DNA of 20,813 bases from Coptodactyla brooksi (lineage: Eukaryota > Arthropoda > Insecta > Coleoptera > Scarabaeidae): positions 1 to 20,813 of the forward strand of contig JAWQRM010000639.1 in NCBI GenBank assembly GCA_033557675.1. The letters are read 5' to 3'. The position numbers and the translations under genes are program-made. The notes under the pieces were generated by a model that saw only the letters and a list, made by a program, of their open reading frames with translations, was not told where the DNA came from and searched no databases. Shown here piece after piece: positions 1 to 6,389 of this stretch. Each line of letters opens with the position of its first letter. Position 1 is the first letter of the stretch.

Positions 1-190
1 CATGCGACTCATTTTTTGACCGTTTGAAGGCCATAGTCAAGGCAAAAGGTGGCCACATCGAGCTAAAGTGAATGGACTCTAAAATTTTAATTATTTCCAT
101 ACATTTTTGTAATTAGAAACAATAAAAAATAATTTGACACAAATAGAATATGGTTGTTTGAATAGGTAACACTTCAATTGCCTAACCCTG
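1..190 (+). mobile_element. 3' end of a Tc1/mariner-superfamily DNA transposon
   Basis: Seen: the last codons of a transposase (3-71), about 115 bp of AT-rich untranslated DNA, then a terminal stretch ending in TAACCCTG at 190. The next two bases (191-192) are TA, the target dinucleotide used by this superfamily. Known: such elements insert at TA and end in inverted repeats. Inferred: the outer boundary is 190 and the rest of the element, with the matching 5' repeat, lies left of the window. The opposite repeat cannot be seen, so the terminus is supported only by the TA and the position downstream of the transposase stop. Confidence 0.65.
3..71 (+). CDS. Transposase C-terminal tail (Tc1/mariner superfamily), partial at left edge
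   Basis: The frame starting at base 3 reads 22 residues and then stops at TGA 69-71. It contains RLKAIVKAKGGHIELK. The ending 'R-x-x-x-x-x-x-A-x-GGHIE' is the usual extreme C-terminus of Tc1/mariner-type transposases, which cut and paste the element at TA sites. Only the tail is in the window, so the catalytic DDE/D residues cannot be assessed. No stop or frameshift interrupts the visible part, so the copy could be intact further left. The following untranslated DNA and the TA at 191 fit the 3' end of the same element. Family placement within the superfamily is uncertain because 22 residues are all that can be read. Confidence 0.65.
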   Translation, partial: CDSFFDRLKAIVKAKGGHIELK

Positions 191-1003
191 TATTATATAC
201 CCTCTTTTCGCATGAATAACTTGATAAAACTGTTAGATACTTAGAACATACTTTGAAGAAAAAGTATTTACGACATTTAGGGGTGGTTGGGGTTAACTAC
301 CCTATTCAAAATTTATGATAATTTAGCATATCACTTACCGATTATGATGAAATTTAGCAGGGCGTTTTGTTTATACGTGAAGTAAAAGCCTTTGAAGGGA
401 TTTCTAAGGGTTAAATATTGGTGGTAGAAAGTATATTTTCACTAATATCTCAAAAAAGAAAACTTTTATCGAATATTTTTAATAAACCTATTTGTCAGTA
501 TTGTTTTTTAAAAATCAGCTCTCCATCGCTGTTACATGGACTAATAATAAATTATCCTTATTTTCTTTAAATAATAAAATCGATATAACATATATAAATA
601 CTTATTTATTTGTAATGAGTTTAAAAGCAACAAACAGAAACAATGGTTAAATACCCTAATATTGGATTCTCTATCACCAATTTAATTGTCTTTTTAAAAT
701 GTTATTCTTCTTCGACATATTTCTGACGATAATGGAAATCATGAACAAAATGTTTTAAACGCAGGGATTGTTTACACCAAGTACACGTTATAAGTTATAT
801 AACATATAAGTGATGTAGCTGTTATAACTTATAACAGCTATATCCCCACATATATCACATGTTGGCTTCTCACTCGAAAAGCATATCTCCACGGAATTTT
901 CAAACTGTTCTGGTCTTTCCCCTACATATCCACTTGCAAACCATGCATATTTAAAAACATTGGTAAATCGAGGAGAGGGCAGCTAGTTATGCATTAGAGA
1001 TTG
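191..1003. repeat. Direct repeat copy 1 (3' part of a DDE element)
   Basis: This stretch is similar along its length to 1019-1751 and lies in the same orientation. Shared landmarks include the opening TATTATATACCCTCTTT, the block ACGACATTTAGGGGTGGTTG (from 271 and from 1140), and the coding end near 850-1000. Copy 1 carries an insertion of a little over 40 bp near 789-832 that copy 2 lacks. Copy 2 lacks about 40 bp present here near 735-775. About 15 bp of unrelated sequence separates the copies. It is either a tandem duplication or two insertions of one family. Confidence 0.85.
702..1003 (-). pseudogene. Duplicated C-terminal fragment of a pogo-like DDE transposase
   Basis: Read on the minus strand from about 1003, the frame gives FKYAWFASGY, then CDICGDIAVI, and after an insertion TCTWCKQSLRLKHFV to a TAA at 702-704. 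The paired C-x2-C motifs followed by leucines and histidines look like the cysteine/histidine-rich tail of a family of arthropod DDE proteins. The same tail, differently damaged, is in copy 2 (1524-1700). Damage: an in-frame TAG near 977 and an insertion between the two cysteine pairs (789-832) that contains a perfect palindrome. The catalytic core is absent, so this piece cannot act as a transposase. The zinc-binding reading is inferred from spacing only. Confidence 0.7.
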
Positions 1004-1018
1004 TGGAGTTACGGGGGA

Positions 1019-1751
1019 TATTATATACCCTCTTTCCGTAAGAATAACGTGATAAAACTGTTAGGCATTTAGAAAATACTTTGAAGAAAAACTGTATATT
1101 AGTCACATAATACGATGTTTGTGGTAAAATAAGGAATTCACGACATTTAGGGGTGGTTGGGGTTAACTACTCTAATAAAAATTCATTCTTTCTCGGGTGT
1201 TGCTGATTTTGATGAAATTTAGGACAGTGTAACGTAAAAATCTTTGACGGGATTTATAAGGGTTAGAAATTAGGAGTAAAAAGTACATTCTCGCTAATAT
1301 CTCGAAAACGAAGTATTAGTTAGAATTTCTTTCCAAAAAACTCTCTAATTGACGTTCCATCGAGTAAATTATCCTTGTTTTCTTTAAATAATAAAATCTA
1401 TAGAAGATATATAAATAAATACTTACTTGGAATGAGTTTAAAAGCAACAAATAGAAAAAACGGTTAAATATCCCGAATATTCGGTTCTATATTGGTAATT
1501 TAATTTTTTGTAATACGTTATTTTTATTCGACATATTGCTGACAATAACGAAAATGACAGACCAAGCACATGCTATAACAGCTATATCCCCACAAATATC
1601 ACATATTGGCTTCTCACTCGAACAGCAAACCTCCACTGGATTTTCAAATTGTTCTGGTTTTTCCTCTATATATCCACTTGCAAATCATGCATATTTAAAA
1701 ATATTGATAAATCGAGGAGAGGACAGCTGGTAAACACATATGTTAGGGATT
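1019..1751. repeat. Direct repeat copy 2 (3' part of a DDE element)
   Basis: Partner of 191-1003. It starts with the same TATTATATACCC block and ends inside the coding part near 1751, beyond which the transposase relic continues to 2395 without a counterpart in copy 1. Copy 2 is therefore the parent-like copy, still joined to the catalytic core, and copy 1 is a 3' fragment lying downstream in the element's own orientation. About 1100-1500 is 3' untranslated DNA with no coding sign. Confidence 0.85.
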
Positions 1752-2395
1752 GCAATTTTAAAATATTATCCCGCTGATGTAAATTGACATCATATTGGTA
1801 AAGAATAAATTGATCAGAGAATCTTTTAATAAAATGTTGCCATAGTCGAAAGAAAAATACCCCAAGAAGTTGTATTTGACGTGTTGTCCTTGCAGGAATC
1901 GACAGATGATTAGTATCTGATGGAACTACTTCACTAATAATTTCAGGATAGTGGCCACTTCAAGAATCCAATAATAGTAATGATTTGAATCCGGTATTTG
2001 AAAAATATACATTTTGTAGCCAATTCTTCATGTGTCCTGAGGTTAGCTTTCCGAACTTTGATGCCAAAACGAATATGTTACCTGCTTTGAACATCGTATT
2101 TACTACCCTCGGTCCAAAGGTGCCAGAGGTTTCTTTTAACACAATTAAAAGTTGCGAACGAAATTTCCCAACCGGAAATATGATAAGTTGAATTGTGTAG
2201 CTATGCGTTGTAGATGACACCGACTAGACTACACTTTCTACAGTTTTAACGCCTAAATCTTAAAGTCCTTCCTGAATGGAATTCCAAATTAAAACCGCTC
2301 TGATCCGAATTATAGGTATTCTCAGGGTCATATATTTGGATTTGTTGCTTTGCCTGTTTTACATATTCTTCAACTAGTGTTTTCACACGGTCGAC
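1524..2395 (-). pseudogene. Pogo-like DDE-superfamily transposase relic
   Basis: The longest open part is 1960-2220 (minus), but similarity runs further both ways. In order on the minus strand: NSDQSGF with FHSGRTL (about 2260-2320), TTHSYTIQ, ETSGTFGPRV, LLLLDS (about 1963-1980), KLQSL, QLSSPRFINIFKYA, CDICGDIAVIACAW and a TAA at 1524. This order matches DDE_1-type endonuclease proteins common in arthropods. The D of NSDQSG and the D of LLLLDS would be the first two catalytic acids. The third position (family context QPxD-V-x-F) reads QLLGVFFF, so the acid appears to be Gly. Damage: TGA after LLLLDS, a frameshift before QLSSP, TGA replacing Trp in KYAWF, and a deletion in the Cys tail. The upstream N-terminal half is missing, cut near 2395 where a non-LTR fragment begins. 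Confidence 0.75.
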
Positions 2396-2528
2396 ATTTT
2401 CTACTTACAAATCGAGACTTGGCCTCCACAATCTTCTTCCACCAGTTATCCCAGTCCATGGCCCCTCTCCTCCAGCACCTGATGCTAAGTAGGTCTCTGG
2501 CATACTTTGCTACGCCGTCTTCCCATTG
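2370..2528 (-). pseudogene. C-terminal end of a non-LTR retrotransposon polyprotein
   Basis: The minus-strand frame reads QWEDGVAKYARDLLSIRCW, then RGAMDWDNWWKKIVEAKSRF, to a TGA at 2370-2372. The pattern 'W-x-D-x-V ... A-x-D-R/W-x-x-W-x-x-x-x-x-E-A-K' is the common last domain of RTE/CR1-like reverse transcriptase proteins, after the RT. Only this tail is present; no RT motif is found upstream. It abuts the DDE transposase relic in the same orientation, and the junction at about 2395 probably marks an insertion or deletion breakpoint. The last residues before the stop (about 2371-2395) read through the DDE relic in another frame, so the true element end is probably near 2396-2400. It cannot be functional alone. 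Confidence 0.6.
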
Positions 2529-2667
2529 CGTTAATCAAATTCTTATTTTGTTCTGTTTCCGAGGTTCTTGTGTTTTCGTAAGGTTGGTTTTTTCCGGGCT
2601 AGGGTTGTTGGACCTACGTCCAACCCCCTTTTCGGAGGGTCGATCAGGGACAGTTGTGGTTCTTCCC

Positions 2668-3280
2668 TTGTAAGTGAGAAATTCTTAAAATATAACCGAT
2701 ATTTACAGATAGGCTTTTTTGATTTGGAAAAGGTTTTTGATAATGTAACCAAGATAATATGGCAAGACCTAAAAAATTTTGATTTAGCCGAACATCTCAT
2801 AAAGGTGATCATGTCACTATACAAGCACTGCATAAACATTGTAAAAACACTAAACAGTGAATAAGAAGTTTTTGGAGCAATATGCAAAGCATTATAATAA
2901 AGACGTGTGTTTGTGAAGAAAAAGCATTTATACCCAACCCAAACGCTGAAAATAATTTCATCGTTTGGGTTGGGTATAAATATCTAGGCAGAATACTTAA
3001 AAGAATTGAAGTATAGGAAATGAAGTAAAACTACAGAGTAAGATGAAAATTTGAAGGAGAAGCAAACTGATAGTTTATACAGGCAGGTCGTCTGATGGAC
3101 AAGTTAGGAAGATTTGAGGAGTAAGACCCCCTAGAAGAAAAACAAGAGGTAAGTCGAGTAAAGAATGGATTGAAAATGTAGACTAGATACTGGAAATGAA
3201 GAGATTTACGTAGAAAGAAGCCGAAGATACATCTGGTGCAATCAGAAAAAATAAAAGAGCACGATGTAATATGTGTCCAT
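2668..3280 (+). pseudogene. RTE-like reverse transcriptase relic with internal deletion
   Basis: The open part ends at 2864. It reads EKFLKYNRYLQIGFFDLEKV then FDNV, WQDL, LIKVIMSLY, which matches the RT block 'YN-x-PL-x-x-x-F-x-D-F-E-K-A-F-D' of non-LTR retrotransposons. The D of 'FFDLEK' is a conserved RT acid. The second half resumes near 2973 with GYKYLGRIL ('YLG' box downstream of RT), then about 3125-3270 with RPPRRKTRGK, SKEWIENVD and KEAEDT, the basic C-terminal segment. The catalytic YxDD box is absent, lost in a deletion near 2870-2960. Several stops interrupt it. It is opposite in strand to the fragment at 2370-2528 and has a different C-terminal sequence, so it is another element. 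Confidence 0.65.
2926..2981. repeat. Perfect 20-bp fold-back with short loop
   Basis: Bases 2926-2945 are the exact reverse complement of 2962-2981. The 16-base loop contains a further 5-bp pairing (2947-2951 with 2956-2960) after one mismatch, so a transcript could fold into a nearly continuous 25-bp stem. The right arm continues into the YKYLG coding block of the RT relic, so the right arm looks original and the left arm an inverted copy of it. Confidence 0.9.
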
Positions 3281-3345
3281 CAACGTGTGACAATTATATT
3301 TAATTTCGACACTCCGCATATTCTTGATAATCCTCCTGTACCTGC

Positions 3346-3411
3346 GTACATCGGGTCACTATGACCCGATGTGCAGACAGCAGGGTTATAGTTAACCGAC
3401 AGCAGGGTTAA
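3346..3411. repeat. Subterminal hairpin plus duplicated motif next to TTAA (possible piggyBac-type end)
   Basis: An 11-bp inverted repeat (3348-3358 with 3362-3372, loop CTA) is extended outward by a wobble pair and one G:C pair. It is followed by two direct copies of GACAGCAGGGTTA (3376-3388 and 3398-3410). Read on the minus strand from 3411 it is TTAACCCTGCTGTC, a second copy of the motif, then the GGGTCA/TGACCC palindrome. TTAA followed by CCCT is the form of piggyBac-type termini. The matching opposite end was not found, so this is a suggestion. Confidence 0.45.
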
Positions 3412-4330
3412 AGGAAGGGATGTGCTATTCCTCATTTACTTTGATACCATTGTATGCTTATCGAAATTTCGAATAAACTAAAATAAATCAATACGCAATA
3501 AAATAATTTAAAACAGGTAACAAACTTCTCAAATAGTAATTACACGACTATTTTTTTGTGCAATCTTTCAGTTCACGCTGTAGCAAACTAAATAATGTAA
3601 CGATAGGAACGGTGTCTTCAAGAATAACATTTGTTGAACATTTACAACTGAAGACTCTCCGGGTTTTATGCTTGAATAGGGAATTCCCCTAGCATCTCTT
3701 TAGTCAGGTCTCCATAGCAGTCTATTTTTATGGAGAATTGAACATCTGCGAAGCGCAATAAAAATTTGGCAAACACTAACTCACTAACAAAATTAGCTAA
3801 CACAATTATAATTATGTATGTTATTTGCATGGTACCAGTTACATGCTAATTAAGTTATGTGTTTAATAAAAATCATAGTCGAGATGTAACCAAGAAATGA
3901 TTCTATCTTTCTGGAGGAAGAAACGTGCTCCAGGTATTGTATTTCTATTTGGAAGTGGATTTTATGACTTGAGCTAATAGCAACGGTTAAGTCCTCATAA
4001 ATACAAAGGTCAACGACGACGAGACCCTATCTTTACCGCCTGTATTCAGGCCCGGAAAGCACTCAATTTCTACTCATAGCAATTTAGATATACTTACTTT
4101 CTCTGTATTAATAGCATATATACAGTGTGTAAATTTCCCACTTGGTCTTTTATTATTAACATAAACCAGTTATGATTTGTATTTGTATCATAGGATTCCA
4201 CAATACCACAAATCATTTCATCCCTTCGTTCTTGTTCTTAGATTTTTTCCGCTGAGACTTCTCTTAAGCAGCATTTCGAGCACTCCTTTAAACAATGACA
4301 TTTTTTGAACATTAACACACTATTAAAAAT
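3412..4330. other. AT-rich stretch with no recognisable gene
   Basis: No long open frame or family motif could be read on either strand between the TTAA-associated hairpin and the helix-turn-helix relic. The part nearest 4330 may contain badly decayed continuation of that relic: on the minus strand about 4170-4250 reads ERRDEMICGIVESYD, loosely like the segment after a DUF4817 domain. Confidence 0.5.
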
Positions 4331-4333
4331 TGT

Positions 4334-4459
4334 CTACCTACATGAAGTGGGTCTTCCTGCAAAAGCACGCATAAATAACTGCACGCATTCTTTTGCAGAA
4401 TTACATTGACAATACCACTTAATCACTTGCAATTTTTCACCGGACGTAAAAACGCCCAT
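4334..4459 (-). pseudogene. DUF4817-like helix-turn-helix N-terminus of a mariner-like transposase
   Basis: From the ATG at 4457-4459 (minus) the frame reads MGVFTSGEKLQVIKWYCQCN, then SAKECVQLFMRAFAGRP and a stop at 4334. The pattern 'M-x-x-F/Y-T-x-x-E-K-x-x-x-I-x-W/L-Y ... S-A-x-x-x-x-x-x-F-x-x-x-F-x-x-R-P' fits the DUF4817 helix-turn-helix that starts many arthropod mariner-like transposases and binds the element's ends. An upstream in-frame ATG at 4580-4582 exists, but the extra 41 residues look like translated leader, so I prefer the inner start. Past the stop, reading frames keep faint similarity to about 4170. The catalytic domain is not present. It could be a remnant of the same broad group as the tail at 3-71 but not the same copy, since the strand differs. 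Confidence 0.55.
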
Positions 4460-4783
4460 TTTAAATTTGAAATTTACGCTCACTATTTTTCTGCGAAAAG
4501 CAACGTCTTTTCGGTGGTCAATAAATAGCAGATACGCCCGGGTTTCACGATGTACTGTTGTCGCCTCAAATACATGTCCCATGTTTAGATCTCAGGCGGA
4601 CACGGGGATGTAGTTGGAGTACATTACTTCCATTGCTTTACCAGTTATGTTCAATAATTTCAATAATACTTAATAATTATATATACATCGAAATAGGCTC
4701 GAGTATTATGTAACTTTTTTATTCATGAAAATTATTTAAACATTTATTATTATTAACCGCTTGCCGTACTTTGATGAGTCTGA

Positions 4784-6388
4784 CTAGTTTTTAGCATAAA
4801 TCGAACACGCTGTATATTCGAAAATAGTTTCAAATTGTGAAGAGTTCGGTGTGATGCAATATTTATTTGTAAAATTTTTCTAAATAGAACAATAACAGTT
4901 CTAAGAAAATTTTGCATTCACAGCTGTAATTTCTTCTGCAAAAATACTAAATATCAACCAAACCGTACAATTTGGAGCTAATGTATAATAATTAAAGTGA
5001 CCCTTAAATCTTGTAAAGACTTAAAACATATAACAATATACAGGGTGTTCCATTTTAAGATTTGTTGTTCAATGATTTTTTAAACAAACCGAACACGCTG
5101 TATATTCGAAAATAGTTTAAAATTGTGAAGAGTTCGATGTGATGCAATGTTCATTTGGAATTTTTTTCTAAAAAGAACAATAACAGTTCTAAGAAAATTT
5201 TGCAGTCACAGCTGTCATTTCTTTTTCAAAAATTCTAAATATTACCCAAACCGTACAATTTGGAGTTAATGTATAATAACTAAACTGACCCTTAAATCTT
5301 ACAAGAACCTGTAATAAAACAGGGTATTTGAAACATTTTTTCTAAAAAGAGCAATAATAGTTCTAAGAAAAATTCTGCTAGCACAGCTGTCATTTTTTTT
5401 TAAATATGAGATAGGGTCCAAACGGTGCGATTTAGAACTGATGTATAATAATTAAAGTGACCCTTAAATCTTATAAGGACTTAAAAAATAGCATAATAAA
5501 CAGGATGTTCCGTTTAAAAATCTGAAGTTGTGTAGTTTTTAGAATAAGCCGAACACATTGTATATTCGAAAACAGTTTCAAATTGTGAAAAATTCCATGT
5601 CATGCAACTTTTATTTGATACATTTTTTCTAAAGAGAGTAGTACCCGAGTTTAAGAAAGAAATACCCTCTTGCCCCACAGGACAGTATTTTTTACAATAA
5701 TGCTTATAACTCGAGAACCGTTCATTTTAAACATATACTATCCTTATAGTTTTTTTCTCGCGATTTTATGTAGATTATAAAAATTTATTTTGTTACAGAG
5801 GTGTAAAAAAACAAAAATTTTTTGGTTAAGCTCAACCATGTGTACAATTTTTACGAAAACCTCATTGTGGCCAGATTATATAATAAATAGCTTATATGTA
5901 AAATATTGTTTTATCAATTACATCAATTTTTTTACGAATACAATACTTTCTCTTTATACATAAAAAAATGTAAAAAAAATCCATTCGTACCTGTCATCTT
6001 TTTCCAAAAATGTGTAATAACGCCCAAACGGTGTGATTTAGAACTGATATATAATAATTAAACTGGCCCTCAGGTCTTATAAGGACTTCCAAAATATAAT
6101 ATACAAGGTGTTCCATTTAGAAATCCGAAGTTTGATAGTTTTTAGAATAAACCGAACACCTTGTATATTCGAAAATAGTTTCAAATTGTGAACAGTTCGA
6201 TATGATGCAACTTTTATTTGAAACATTTTTATCTAGAAAGAGCAATAATAGTTGTAAGAAAAATTTTGCATTCACGGCTGGCATGTTTTTTCAAAAATAC
6301 GAAATAACGCCCAAACTGTACAATGTGAAGCTAAGGTATAAGTTTTTAGAATAAACTGAACGCTGTATATTCGAAAACTATTTCAATT
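4784..6388. repeat. Degenerate tandem array, unit about 288 bp
   Basis: The landmark GAACACGCTGTATATTCG and its variants start at 4803, 5091, 5551, 6154 and 6358. The first spacing is 288 bp. Other landmarks recur in the same order: AACAGTTCTAAGAAAA, CACAGCTGTCATTT, ACCCAAACCGTACAATTTGG, ATGTATAATAATTAAA, GACCCTTAAATCTT, CAGGGTGTTCC. The unit beginning near 5330 lacks its first 100 bp or so, the unit at 5551 is interrupted (about 5638-5988), and the last is cut off. Each unit junction has a CAGGGTGTTC-like motif followed some 40 bp later by its inverse, so junctions are fold-backs; the one at 6098-6113 / 6154-6169 is a perfect 16-bp match. No coding frame was seen. It may be a satellite or the internal repeats of a non-autonomous element. 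Confidence 0.85.
5638..5988. mobile_element. Unrelated insert interrupting the 288-bp array
   Basis: The repeat unit that begins at 5551 matches its neighbours up to CATTTTTTCTAAAGAGAG and resumes at CCTGTCATCTTTTTCC near 5991. The roughly 350 bp between show no similarity to the unit and replace about 30 bp of it. The insert includes TTACAGAGGTGTAAAAAA (about 5794), a motif similar to two places near 10145 and 10765. No terminal repeats or target duplication were evident, so it may be a decayed insertion or a gene-conversion patch. Confidence 0.5.
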
Positions 6389-6389
6389 T

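Noticed and set aside
1536..1733. 65-residue plus-strand open frame
   Set aside because: It is the antisense of the Cys/His tail of the minus-strand DDE transposase relic.
2350..2673. 107-residue plus-strand open frame
   Set aside because: It runs antisense to the non-LTR C-terminal fragment at 2370-2528, which has clear motifs on the minus strand.
2543..2887. 114-residue minus-strand open frame
   Set aside because: Most of it is antisense to the RT relic starting at 2668; no motif of its own.
4784..6388. CRISPR-like array
   Set aside because: Units are about 288 bp, diverged and contiguous, without short identical repeats and unique spacers; the setting is eukaryotic.
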